Shown here: in pieces, positions 17,722 through 26,135 of the stretch
Layout of the letters: each line of letters opens with the position of its first letter
Position numbering within the stretch: position 1 is the stretch's first letter
Assembly: GCF_900188485.1 (NCBI RefSeq)
Contig: NZ_FZPH01000006.1
Location: 154,618-218,617, forward strand
Source: Asanoa hainanensis
GTDB lineage: Bacteria; Actinomycetota; Actinomycetes; Mycobacteriales; Micromonosporaceae
Direction of reading: 5' to 3'
DNA: 64,000 nucleotides
Made by a program: the position numbers and the translations under genes
The notes under the pieces: model-generated
Told to the model about the DNA's origin: nothing
The model's database searches: none
What the model saw: only the letters and a program-made list of their open reading frames with translations

Positions 17722-17854
17722 ATCAACGGCGGCCCGCTGGAAGTAGGAGCGCGCAGCCGCGGACGTGGCAGCGGAGCGAAGCGGAGCGGTCGCGCCCACC
17801 GCGGACCCGAGTCATGAGCCCTTTGTTCTTACCCCTGCGACGAAACCTGACCAC

Positions 17855-18316
17855 CTAGAACGCTGTCCCTCGGCCGAGTTGGCGTTGGGTGCTTTCGTTG
17901 CGCAGTTGGCGGGCTTGGCGCAAGGGCTTCGTGTGGTGGTAGACGCCGAAGCCCCACCCGAGGATCGGCCAGAGTGGCCACGGGTACCACGCGCCCGTGG
18001 CCAGGCCGACCACGAACCAGATCGTGATCATCAAGCCGCTGCCCGCGATGTACGCCGCCAGGTGTTTGCGGGCCGATGCCTGCTGGGCGACCAGCCGGTC
18101 CGCCCGGCGGCGGGACTTCTCCCAGCCGCGTACCCATTCGGACGGGATCTCGACCGCGACCCGGTCGAGGTCGGCTCGGGTGACGGCGGAGTATGCGGCC
18201 GAGACCCGCCCGTCGAACTCGTCGGTCGTCAGATAGCCGGCACCGGCCGCGTCGGCGAGCATTCTGGCGGCCGCTTCGCGTTCGGCGTTCGAGACGCGCT
18301 CGTGCGGTTTCGTCAT
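17855..18316 (-). CDS. DUF1707 and 2TM-domain protein
   Basis: 153 residues. The N-terminal DUF1707 domain is clear (RVSNAEREAAARMLADAAGAG, LTTDEFDGRVSAAYSA, about 5-60). The C-terminal half has two close membrane helices (GLMITIWFVVGLATG and PLWPILGWGFGVYH), the 2TM module. Function unknown; DUF1707 proteins are widespread in actinobacteria and may be membrane-tethered regulators. The ATG at 18316 follows a GGGGGGACC ribosome site, preferred to an upstream ATG at 18340. Confidence 0.85.
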   Translation of the reverse strand: MTKPHERVSNAEREAAARMLADAAGAGYLTTDEFDGRVSAAYSAVTRADLDRVAVEIPSEWVRGWEKSRRRADRLVAQQASARKHLAAYIAGSGLMITIWFVVGLATGAWYPWPLWPILGWGFGVYHHTKPLRQARQLRNESTQRQLGRGTAF

Positions 18317-18357
18317 CTCGGTCCCCCCTCTTCCCACCATCTACCTTCCAGGCTAGT

Positions 18358-18393
18358 CTTGTCACCGTCAAGATAACTAGTCAACGGCAAGAT
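18358..18393. promoter_or_regulatory. Tandem 19-bp-spaced repeats, candidate operator
   Basis: GTCACCGTCAAGAT (18361-18374) is repeated as GTCAACGGCAAGAT (18380-18393) at a 19-bp period. The first copy also forms an inverted CTTG-N7-CAAG (18358-18372). It sits immediately before the ATG at 18397 and in the divergent gap with the DUF1707 gene, so a regulator bound here could control both. Confidence 0.45.
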
Positions 18394-18396
18394 TGG

Positions 18397-18816
18397 ATGG
18401 CCACCGTGACGCTGACCTCTCAGTCACTGGGCATCGCCGGCGTACTCCTGATCACGATCGTGACCATCGAGACCGGCGGGTACTACCTGACCAAGGTGGC
18501 TCGCGGTGCCGTCGAGCTGACCGACTTCCAGAAGGCGTTCGCCCGCGCCGGGCACGCACACGCCGGCGTCTTCGTGATCCTCAGCCTGGTCGCACTCCCG
18601 TACGCCGATGCCGCCGGCGCCCATGGTTTCTGGGGTTGGCTCGCCCGCACCGCGATCCCGATCGCCGCGATCCTCATGCCCGCCGGCTTCTTCTTCTCCT
18701 CGATGGGCCGGGGCCGCACCAAGCCCAACTCCCTGATCGCCCTGCTCTGGATCGGCGCGCTGTTCCTCGCCGCCGGCGCGCTCACGCTCGGCATCCTGGT
18801 GCTCGCCGCGGCATGA
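18397..18816 (+). CDS. Small four-helix membrane protein
   Basis: 139 residues with about four hydrophobic helices and a conserved-looking GHAHAGVFVILSLV segment containing two histidines in helix two. I recognise the general type (conserved actinobacterial membrane protein) but no function. The ATG at 18397 is chosen over the longer open frame. It directly follows the repeat element at 18358-18393 and ends at a strong bidirectional terminator. Confidence 0.72.
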   Translation: MATVTLTSQSLGIAGVLLITIVTIETGGYYLTKVARGAVELTDFQKAFARAGHAHAGVFVILSLVALPYADAAGAHGFWGWLARTAIPIAAILMPAGFFFSSMGRGRTKPNSLIALLWIGALFLAAGALTLGILVLAAA

Positions 18817-18817
18817 G

Positions 18818-18854
18818 AGAACGGCCCCGGTCCACCATGGACCGGGGCCGTTCT
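18818..18854. terminator. Bidirectional terminator between convergent genes
   Basis: Perfect 17-bp stem (AGAACGGCCCCGGTCCA with its complement) and a 3-base loop. It lies between the membrane protein ending at 18816 and the convergent gene ending at 18869 and can serve both. Confidence 0.85.
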
Positions 18855-18868
18855 GGAGGGAAGAAAAG

Positions 18869-20002
18869 CTACCTGTTGCTGGCGATCCGCAGCAGCTCAC
18901 CGCGGCCGGCCGTGGTGGACCGGTTGGACACGTACAACGAACCGTCCTCGCCGACCGCCAGACCACCCGGGGCGACCAGCCGGCCCGGCGCGAGCTCGAC
19001 GTGGTTGCCGCGCCGGTCGACGCGGATCAGCGCACCGGTCTGGTCACCGCTGAGCAGGCCGTTCTTGGCGATCTCCAGCACCAGCAGGCGACCCTGGCGG
19101 TCGAAGGCCAGGTCGACGACGTTGGTGAAGCCACGAGCGAACACCGTCGGCCGCTCGCCGGGCACGACCCGGTAGATGTTGGCGCCGCCCACCGGGAACG
19201 GGAAGCCGGTCAACTGACCGACGTAGAAGGCCCCGTCTGGCCCCCGCACCACCGAGGTCGGCACCGCCTGCATGGGCACCCGCTGACCGTTGGGTCCCTG
19301 CACGAACCGGTTCGGGAAGACCGCGACCGTGGACACCTCGCCGCGCCGGTCGACGCTGAGCAGGGTGTTGCCACCCGCGTCGGTGGCCACCACGCCGTTG
19401 CGGGTGGCGAGCACGCCGTACGGGTTGCTGTCCGCACCCTGCCGGTCCGGGTCGCGCCGGGCCTCGAAGGCCGCGTGGTCACCGAGGCTGCGGATGCTCA
19501 ACCGCCGGCCGTCGGCACTGATCACCACGCTGCGACCGAGCAGCAGGGCGCCGAAACCGAGCCCGGCCCGCGTCTGCGGAGTCCCGCCGAGCCCGATGGT
19601 GGTGACGAGGTCGCCGCCCCCGTACGACGACACGTCGTGCGGGCCGATCGCCTGGGAACCGTCGGGACCCGCGAGCGAGGGAAGACCGCCCACGATGCGC
19701 CGCTGGGTCCAGGTGTCGCGCCTGCCCGTCGAGACGGCGGTGATGCCGCCGCTGAAGCCGAGGCAGACCTGCCCGCCTTCGGCGGAGTCGACGCACTTGT
19801 CGCTCCGGCCGCCCCGCCCCGCCTCCGCGACCAGGACGGCACCGTTGGTGCCGACCGCCACGCCGCGCGGGTTGTCAAGGCCACGTGCGATGACGGAGAC
19901 CCACGGCCGGTTGTTCATCGGCGCCGCGTTGGCCAGCGTCGGTGTGAGCATGGTGGCCGCGAGCGCCCCGGCGAGAACGGTGGCGAAGCGATGAAGTTTC
20001 AT
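18869..20002 (-). CDS. Secreted ScyD/ScyE-family beta-propeller protein
   Basis: 377 residues with a signal peptide (MKLHRFATVLAGALAATMLTP, cut near ANA-AP, about residue 28). The mature protein has NHL/SMP30-like propeller repeats: DNPRGVAVGTNGAVLVAEAG, PYGVLATRNGVVATDAGGN, VVDLAFDRQGRLLVLEIA. ScyD/E proteins were named from cyanobacterial scytonemin clusters, but in actinobacteria the role is unknown. The ATG at 20002 is preferred because the signal peptide starts there with GGGG upstream. Confidence 0.85.
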   Translation of the reverse strand: MKLHRFATVLAGALAATMLTPTLANAAPMNNRPWVSVIARGLDNPRGVAVGTNGAVLVAEAGRGGRSDKCVDSAEGGQVCLGFSGGITAVSTGRRDTWTQRRIVGGLPSLAGPDGSQAIGPHDVSSYGGGDLVTTIGLGGTPQTRAGLGFGALLLGRSVVISADGRRLSIRSLGDHAAFEARRDPDRQGADSNPYGVLATRNGVVATDAGGNTLLSVDRRGEVSTVAVFPNRFVQGPNGQRVPMQAVPTSVVRGPDGAFYVGQLTGFPFPVGGANIYRVVPGERPTVFARGFTNVVDLAFDRQGRLLVLEIAKNGLLSGDQTGALIRVDRRGNHVELAPGRLVAPGGLAVGEDGSLYVSNRSTTAGRGELLRIASNR

Positions 20003-20109
20003 GAAACCCCCGTATATACACAAAGGACGCAGATAGGCTGGCACGCCGGGCCGGTCGGGCGTGGGTGACCCGCCGAAAGTCACCCGCCCGGGTCTGTGAG
20101 GGTTAAGAG

Positions 20110-20850
20110 ATGACCGTGCGAACCGAACGCGCCGGACCCGTCACCACCGTGCTGATCGACCGGCCGGCCAAGCGCAACGCCGTCGACGGGCCGACCGCGG
20201 CGGCCCTGGCTGAGGCATTCCGGGCGTTCGACGCCGACGACACGGCGGCGGTCGCGATCCTGACCGGCACGGGCGGCACGTTCTGCGCCGGCGCCGACCT
20301 GGGCGCGATCGGCACCGACCGGAGCAACCGCGTCGCCCCCGACGGCGACGGCCCGATGGGCCCGACCCGGATGGCACTGTCCAAACCGGTCATTGCCGCG
20401 ATCGAGGGGTACGCCGTAGCCGGCGGCCTGGAGCTCGCCCTCTGGTGCGACCTGCGGGTCGCCGCCGAGGACGCGGTGCTCGGCGTCTTCTGCCGGCGGT
20501 GGGGAGTGCCACTCATCGACGGCGGCACGGTCCGACTCCCCCGGCTGATCGGCGAAAGCCGGGCGATGGACCTGATCCTGACCGGCCGCCCGGTGCCCGC
20601 GGCCGAGGCGCACCAGATCGGCCTGGTCAACCGACTGGCGCCACCCGGCGGCGCGTTGGCCGCGGCCCAGGATCTCGCCGCCGAGCTGGCCCGGTTGCCA
20701 CAGACGTGCCTGCGCAACGACCGGCAGGCGGTCCGCGCCGGCACGATGGAAGCCGAATTCGCGTTGGGCCTGGAGTCGCTCGCGGCGGGCGCCACCGAGG
20801 GCGCGGCCCGTTTCATGTCCGGCGAAGGACGCCACGGCGCCCCGAGTTAG
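20110..20850 (+). CDS. Enoyl-CoA hydratase/isomerase (crotonase) family protein
   Basis: 246 residues. The oxyanion-hole elements are visible: RPAKRNAVDG (about 18-27) and GTFCAGADLGAIG (about 57-69), then KPVIAAIEGYAVAGGLELAL. One acidic catalytic position aligns in the VLGVFCRRWGVPL region rather than the usual EVxLGxxP, so hydratase versus isomerase activity cannot be decided. A beta-oxidation or CoA-ester catabolism role is inferred. Stands alone, followed by a palindromic terminator. Confidence 0.87.
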   Translation: MTVRTERAGPVTTVLIDRPAKRNAVDGPTAAALAEAFRAFDADDTAAVAILTGTGGTFCAGADLGAIGTDRSNRVAPDGDGPMGPTRMALSKPVIAAIEGYAVAGGLELALWCDLRVAAEDAVLGVFCRRWGVPLIDGGTVRLPRLIGESRAMDLILTGRPVPAAEAHQIGLVNRLAPPGGALAAAQDLAAELARLPQTCLRNDRQAVRAGTMEAEFALGLESLAAGATEGAARFMSGEGRHGAPS

Positions 20851-20851
20851 C

Positions 20852-20893
20852 AAGGGCACCCTGTTATGCGAAAAGCGATAACAAGGTGCCCTT
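20852..20893. terminator. Long palindromic terminator, possible dispersed repeat
   Basis: AAGGGCACCCTGTTAT and ATAACAAGGTGCCCTT pair at 15 of 16 positions with a 10-base loop, between two convergent genes (20850 and 20897). AAGGG...CCCTT palindromes with a TTAA/TTAT core are, from memory, a dispersed family in Micromonospora-related genomes. I see only one copy in this window. Confidence 0.75.
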
Positions 20894-20896
20894 CCT

Positions 20897-21667
20897 TCAG
20901 ACTGGCGCGTACTTGGCGAGGAACGCGAAGAAGGCTTCGCGTAGTTTGGTGTCGCCGCCCTCGATGACCAGCGGGACACCGTGGGTCGCGCCCGGTGTGA
21001 CCAGGAGCTGAGCGTCTGGGCTGGCGGTGGCGGCGGTCTTGAACTGCTTGGCCGCGTCGCCGAACAGGCCGTCGTCCTGCTGCGCCAGGAACAGTGCCGG
21101 CACCGTGAGCTTTGGTGCCGATTCCTGGGCGCTGACGCCGCCGTAGGCCAGCGGTGCTGACACCGAGATCACCCCGGCTACCGGGGGTGTGATCTTCGGG
21201 GTCGCGGCGATCGAGAACGTGCCGCCCATCGACGCGCCTACCAGGACGATCGACGTGGCGCCGTCGGACCGCAGGGTCGCTGCGGCGGCGACCACGTCTT
21301 CGTCGAAGCCGACCTCAGCGCTTTCTGACGAGCCGTGCCCGTGGAAGTCGAACGCGAGCACCCTGTAGCCCTTGCCGATGAGCTCGTTGAAGCCCAGGAT
21401 CCACTGGCACAGGTCGGCCTGCGCCTGGTGGGCCAGCACCACACCGGTGGTTCCCTTGCCACCGATCAGCCCGGCCAGGTTCGTGGCGCCGTCGTCCCCG
21501 AAGTGCACCGGCTTGGCTGCCGCTCCCGAAGCCATGCCCGGACACGCGGCGCCCGGCACGGGACCGGTCGGGCTCGGCGCGATCACGGCCGCACCGCCAT
21601 CGTCAGAGCCGCAGCCGGCTAGCAGAAGCACGGCCACGGCCGCGCAGGCCAGCATCCCCCGTCGCAT
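20897..21667 (-). CDS. Alpha/beta-hydrolase lipoprotein
   Basis: 256 residues with lipobox LAGC (Cys19). The alpha/beta-hydrolase fold shows the nucleophile elbow GASMGG, an acidic residue region ALFLAQQDDGLF and the catalytic histidine in GATHG. The phrase GYRVLAFDFHGHGSS is typical of the fold. It is exported and membrane-anchored, so it probably cleaves an extracellular ester or amide. Substrate unknown. It lies 24 bases from the terminator of the downstream-facing glucanase but is separately transcribed. Confidence 0.85.
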   Translation of the reverse strand: MRRGMLACAAVAVLLLAGCGSDDGGAAVIAPSPTGPVPGAACPGMASGAAAKPVHFGDDGATNLAGLIGGKGTTGVVLAHQAQADLCQWILGFNELIGKGYRVLAFDFHGHGSSESAEVGFDEDVVAAAATLRSDGATSIVLVGASMGGTFSIAATPKITPPVAGVISVSAPLAYGGVSAQESAPKLTVPALFLAQQDDGLFGDAAKQFKTAATASPDAQLLVTPGATHGVPLVIEGGDTKLREAFFAFLAKYAPV

Positions 21668-21690
21668 GAGACCTCCAAAAGAAAGAGAAG

Positions 21691-21728
21691 GAGTGCCCCG
21701 GGGACTCGGCGTTGTCCCCGGGGCACTC
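21691..21728 (-). terminator. Terminator of the glucanase locus
   Basis: Perfect 14-bp stem, GAGTGCCCCGGGGA with TCCCCGGGGCACTC, 10-base loop, just beyond the stop of the GH87 gene at 21739. Confidence 0.85.
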
Positions 21729-21738
21729 GGTCGATGGG

Positions 21739-24700
21739 TCAGTTGTTGATGATCAGTTGGAACGTGCTCGTCGTGTTCTTGATGTCCTGGAAGTTGTTGC
21801 TGAACCGCAGGTTGTTGAACGTCGCCGAGCCGACCGCCGGGCCCTGGCCCGGCTCGGGCAGCTCGTTGACCCAGATCCCGAAGCCGGACTTGGCGTCGAA
21901 CGCGTCACCGCTCTTCTGCGCACCCGAGATCGAGATGTTGGTAAAGACGGTGTCCTGCACCGGGAACTCCGCCGCACCGTTGTACTTCGTCTGGAACATG
22001 ATCCCGGAGTACGTCGGATCGACGATGTCCACGTTGGACACCCGAATAGCTCTGAACTCCTTGGACGCCGAGAACATCCAGATCGCCGGGAAGGTCTGCG
22101 CGCCCCAGAAATGGCCGCCGGACCTGATCAACGAGATGTTGTCGAAGGACGTGACGCCCGGCCCGAAACCGACGAACGGGTAGCCGAAGTCCAACGAGCT
22201 GATGGTCAGACCCGAGTACGTGAGCTGGTCGGCGATGTAGAGGTTGCGGAAGGTGTTGTTCTGCCCGCCGTAGACCGCGATGCCGGCCGCTCGCCAGGTG
22301 ACCGTGGCCGACAGGTTCTCGAACACGTTGCCCGTGTTCGCTCCGCCGCCCGCGTCCGTGGCCGAGAACAGGGCGAACGCGTCGTCGCCGTTGCCCCGGC
22401 CCTCGTTGTTGGAGATGAGGTTGTCCGTGCTGCCGTTCGTCATGTTGACCGCGTCGGCGAACGTGTTGCGGAAGCGGCTGTTGGTGATCTTCAGTCCGCT
22501 CACGCTCACGCCCCAGTAGGCGCAGATCGTGTGCTCGACCCAGACGTTGTCGATCGTCATGTTGTCGACGTTCTGCAGCTCGCCCCAGACCTTGCCCGGC
22601 CCGTCCTGGCGGGACGTGTAGTTGCCGAAGAAGGCCAGGTGCTCGAACGACGACCCGCTGGCCGACGCCTGCACGTCGAAGCCCGCGTTCGTGTCCTGTT
22701 GGGTCTGCGGCGTCTGGAACCGGGTGTACCAGATGCCGGCGCCGACCACCTTGATCGCCCGCCCGTACACCTGGAACTTGTTCGCGGTCTCGTAGGTGCC
22801 CGCCGGCAGGTAGACGCCGAGCGAGGTGGTGTCCTGCCGGGCCGCGTCGAACGCCGCCTGGACCTGCTGCTGGCTGGTGCCGGCCGGGACCTTGTAACGG
22901 GCCGCGTCCGGGTTGGCCCGCGGCGCGACCTGCTCCAGGTTGACGAAGTCGACCGTCGCCTCGGTGCCACTGTCCTTCTGAAGCTTGATCACCGAGCCGG
23001 CGGGTACGGACGAGTTCAACATGATGTTGGCCTCGTCGTAGATGTGCCGCGGCCCGCCGGAGCCCGGCGAGTTGTTCGGGCTCGCCTCGGCGCCGTAGAG
23101 CCACGCGTAGCGCGAGTCGAGCGGGATCGCCTTGTGCAGCGTGCCGTTGACGTAGATGTTCAGCGACGACGTCTGGCCGCCACCGCCTGCGGAGTCCGGG
23201 ATCGAGAACCGGACCACGAGGGTGTTGGTGGGGTTGCGCGTCGTCCACTGCACGAACGACCCGTTGGACGGCAGGCGCACCGCGCGCCGGCCGGATGCCT
23301 CACCGGCGAGGTCGCCGATGGTGCGGTTCGGCGCCAGCGACTGCGCGCCGCCGCCGATGGTGCCGTCCTCGGCCTCGTACATGTCGTACGGCATGTTGGC
23401 ACCGCGACCGGAGAAGAACGGCCGGTCACTGGTGTTGTTGGTGCGCTTGACCGGCAACTCGTTGGCATCGTCGGCGAGCACGACCCGCACGGTGTACCGG
23501 CCGTTGGCGGCCACCCAGGTGCCCATGGTGACGGCCGGCGCGGTGGCACCGGCGGCGATCGCGCCGCTGTACGACCCGGTCAGCGTGCGAACCACCGAGC
23601 CGGACTCGTTGAGCACCGTCAGCGTGATGCCGTGCGCGCCGCTGGCCGAGGCGATCGTGCCCTGGTTGCGGATCGCCACCGAGAAGGTGACGGTCTGCCC
23701 GGCCGACGGGTTGTTCGGCGACCAGCTCACCGAGCCGGCCACCAGGTCGGAGCTCTGCACCTGGCCGACGACGAGGTTGCCGCCGGTGAAGGTGTTGTTG
23801 GCGTCGCTCTGCTCGATGACGGTGTTGCTCTCGTCGACCTTGGCGACCAGCTGGTACGTGCCGGCGTCGCGCGGACCGATACCAGCGGTGACCGTGGTCT
23901 GCCCGCCGGCCGCCAGCGCACCGACGTTGGCCGTGGCCACCTTGGTGGTGCCCAGGTAGAGCCCGACGGTGGTGGCGCCGGAGCCCGCGTTGCCGATGTT
24001 GCGGACCGTGGCCGACAGCGTGATCGAGTCGGTCTCGATCGGGTTCGCCGGCGACGCGGAGATGGCGCTGACGGTCAGGTCCGGGTTGGGCGCCGGCGTG
24101 CCGATCACCTGGAACTCGGAGACCTGGCCGTTCGACGAGCCGCTGTTGGCGGTGAACGTCAGCCGAACGTCGGCGACGTTGCCGCTGACCGGGATGGTCA
24201 CCGTGTTGCTCGCGGACGAGTTGCTGAAGCTGTACGTCGCCGAGCCCACCAGCGTGGTGAAGCTCGACGAGCTCTGCTCCCGACCCGAGATCGAGAACGT
24301 CTGGGTACGCGGACCCCACGCCCCGTCCGGCGGCAGCTTGACCACGACCGAGCTCACGGTGGCGTTCGCGCCGAGTGAGATGGTCAGCGTGCTCGGGTAC
24401 GCGCCCGGCGCGCCCTCCCAGTAGGTGGCGGCGTTGTCGTCGTTGGCGTTGGCGGCGACGAACGTGTGCACCGTCGACGAGCCGGTGATCGGCTTGCCCA
24501 CCGCCAGGTTGGTGCCGCCCGGTCCGCCGCTGCCGGCGCGGGTCACGGTGTTGCTGTTGCCCGAGACGTTGCCGGCGGCGTCCTTGGCGCGCACGTAGTA
24601 GGACACGGTCGCCGTCGCGGGCTGCGTGTCGGTGTAGGTGAGCACACCCGCGCCGACGCTGGCCCGCACCGATCCGTTGGCGTAGACGTCGTAGCCGGTG

Positions 24701-26034
24701 ACGCCGACGTTGTCGGTCGAGGCGTTCCAGGTCAGCCGGATCTGGTTCGACCCGGGCTCGGTGTACGCCAGCCCGGACGGAGCGGTCGGCGCCTGGGTGT
24801 CGGTCGAGGTGCCCGTGCGGGTCACCGTGTTGCTGTTGCCGGACTGGTTGCCGGCCGCGTCCTTGGCGCGCACGTAGTAGGAGACGGTCGCGCTGGCCGG
24901 CTGGGTGTCGGTGTACGTGAGCACGTTGCCGACGCTGGTCAGCAGCTGGCCGTTGGCGTAGATGTCATAGCCGGTCACGCCGACGTTGTCGGTCGAGGCC
25001 GACCAGGTCAGCCGGATCTGGTCGGAGGCCGGCTGGGTGAACGCGAGGTTGGTCGGCGCCGAAGGCGCGGTCGTGTCGCCCCCCGAAGGCCCGTACACCT
25101 CGAACTCGGAGATCTGGCCGGCCGGCCACGCGGTGTTCGCGGTGAAGTTCAGCCGCACGTACCGCGTGGTCGCCTGGTTGAAGGTGATCGACACGGTGTT
25201 GCCGCTGGCCGGGTCGAACACCCGGCCCGCCGACGGCGACAGGTCGGTGAACGACGTGCCGTTGGTGCTGCCCTGCACGGACAGCGTCTGGGTGCGGGTG
25301 CCCCAGCCCGACGTCGGCAGCTTGAGCACGACCCGGTTGACCGCGACCGCGGAGCCGAGGTCGACCTGCAGGTGCTCCGGGAACGAGTTGTTGGTGCTCT
25401 CCCAGTAGGTGCCCTGGTTGCCGTCGACCGCGTTGCCCGAGCCGTACACGTCGGAGTGGCCGCTCTCGCTGGTCGCCTTGTTCAGCGCGAGGTTGCTGGA
25501 CGAGGTCGCGGCGCCGTACACCTCGAGCTCGGAGAGCTGGGCTGCGCCCCAGCCGGTGTTCGCGGTGATGTTGACCCGCACGTAGCGGGCGTTGGTCGCG
25601 CCGAAGTTGATGGTGACGGTGTTGTTGTTGCCGGGCGAGAACACCTGGCCGGCCGAGGACGTGATGGCCGAGAAGCTGCTGCCGTTGGTGCTGCCCTGCA
25701 CGGACAGGGTCTGCGTGCGCTGCCCCCAGCCGTCGGGGAGCTTGAGCACCACCTGGTCGATGCTGATCGTGCTGCCCAGGTCGACCTGGCCCCACTGGGG
25801 CAGGGCGCCGGAGCTCTCCCAGTAGCTGCCCTTGTTGCCGTCGGTCAGGTTGCCGGCGACGAAGCCGCCGTTGGTGCTGCTGGCCGAGGTGGGCTTGCCC
25901 GCGGCCAGGTTGGGTCCACCGGCCGCGGCGGCCGGGTTGGCCGAGACGGCGACCAACGCGGAGCCGACGAGCAGGGACGAGAGTGTGCCGGCTATTAACC
26001 GCCACGTGACACTTCGATGCCGGGATCGGGACAT
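21739..26034 (-). CDS. Secreted multidomain GH87-type alpha-1,3-glucanase, accessory domains N-terminal
   Basis: 1431 residues. Order from the N-terminus: signal peptide (about 1-38), two discoidin/F5-8C carbohydrate-binding domains (about 40-175, 178-316), two fibronectin-III domains (about 322-503, each with SASTDNVGVTGYD-like cores), a third discoidin (about 509-650), two CARDB domains (about 655-875), then the catalytic part: a beta-sandwich starting MYEAEDGTIGGG (about 890-1045) and a right-handed beta-helix (about 1050-1431; DNVWVEHTICAYWG, NEGRGNGDDAFALF). The last two resemble GH87 alpha-1,3-glucanase/mycodextranase. Asp pairs such as GDDAF are plausible catalytic residues. The family is assigned by layout, not alignment. 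Confidence 0.8.
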   Translation of the reverse strand: MSRSRHRSVTWRLIAGTLSSLLVGSALVAVSANPAAAAGGPNLAAGKPTSASSTNGGFVAGNLTDGNKGSYWESSGALPQWGQVDLGSTISIDQVVLKLPDGWGQRTQTLSVQGSTNGSSFSAITSSAGQVFSPGNNNTVTINFGATNARYVRVNITANTGWGAAQLSELEVYGAATSSSNLALNKATSESGHSDVYGSGNAVDGNQGTYWESTNNSFPEHLQVDLGSAVAVNRVVLKLPTSGWGTRTQTLSVQGSTNGTSFTDLSPSAGRVFDPASGNTVSITFNQATTRYVRLNFTANTAWPAGQISEFEVYGPSGGDTTAPSAPTNLAFTQPASDQIRLTWSASTDNVGVTGYDIYANGQLLTSVGNVLTYTDTQPASATVSYYVRAKDAAGNQSGNSNTVTRTGTSTDTQAPTAPSGLAYTEPGSNQIRLTWNASTDNVGVTGYDVYANGSVRASVGAGVLTYTDTQPATATVSYYVRAKDAAGNVSGNSNTVTRAGSGGPGGTNLAVGKPITGSSTVHTFVAANANDDNAATYWEGAPGAYPSTLTISLGANATVSSVVVKLPPDGAWGPRTQTFSISGREQSSSSFTTLVGSATYSFSNSSASNTVTIPVSGNVADVRLTFTANSGSSNGQVSEFQVIGTPAPNPDLTVSAISASPANPIETDSITLSATVRNIGNAGSGATTVGLYLGTTKVATANVGALAAGGQTTVTAGIGPRDAGTYQLVAKVDESNTVIEQSDANNTFTGGNLVVGQVQSSDLVAGSVSWSPNNPSAGQTVTFSVAIRNQGTIASASGAHGITLTVLNESGSVVRTLTGSYSGAIAAGATAPAVTMGTWVAANGRYTVRVVLADDANELPVKRTNNTSDRPFFSGRGANMPYDMYEAEDGTIGGGAQSLAPNRTIGDLAGEASGRRAVRLPSNGSFVQWTTRNPTNTLVVRFSIPDSAGGGGQTSSLNIYVNGTLHKAIPLDSRYAWLYGAEASPNNSPGSGGPRHIYDEANIMLNSSVPAGSVIKLQKDSGTEATVDFVNLEQVAPRANPDAARYKVPAGTSQQQVQAAFDAARQDTTSLGVYLPAGTYETANKFQVYGRAIKVVGAGIWYTRFQTPQTQQDTNAGFDVQASASGSSFEHLAFFGNYTSRQDGPGKVWGELQNVDNMTIDNVWVEHTICAYWGVSVSGLKITNSRFRNTFADAVNMTNGSTDNLISNNEGRGNGDDAFALFSATDAGGGANTGNVFENLSATVTWRAAGIAVYGGQNNTFRNLYIADQLTYSGLTISSLDFGYPFVGFGPGVTSFDNISLIRSGGHFWGAQTFPAIWMFSASKEFRAIRVSNVDIVDPTYSGIMFQTKYNGAAEFPVQDTVFTNISISGAQKSGDAFDAKSGFGIWVNELPEPGQGPAVGSATFNNLRFSNNFQDIKNTTSTFQLIINN

Positions 26035-26092
26035 GATGGGGGTTGCACCTCTTCCGTGAGGGTTTCCGTGGAGTCGGGAACGGGGTGCTTCG

Positions 26093-26127
26093 ACGGGAGG
26101 GCCGCCAAGGCAGGGCGGCCCTCCCGT
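26093..26127 (-). terminator. Intergenic hairpin between the two glucanase genes
   Basis: 14-bp stem ACGGGAGGGCCGCC with GGCGGCCCTCCCGT, 7-base loop, 9 bases after the stop of the upstream glucanase gene. It may terminate or attenuate, so the downstream glucanase may depend on read-through or its own promoter in 26035-26092. Confidence 0.75.
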
Positions 26128-26135
26128 TTGGTGCG

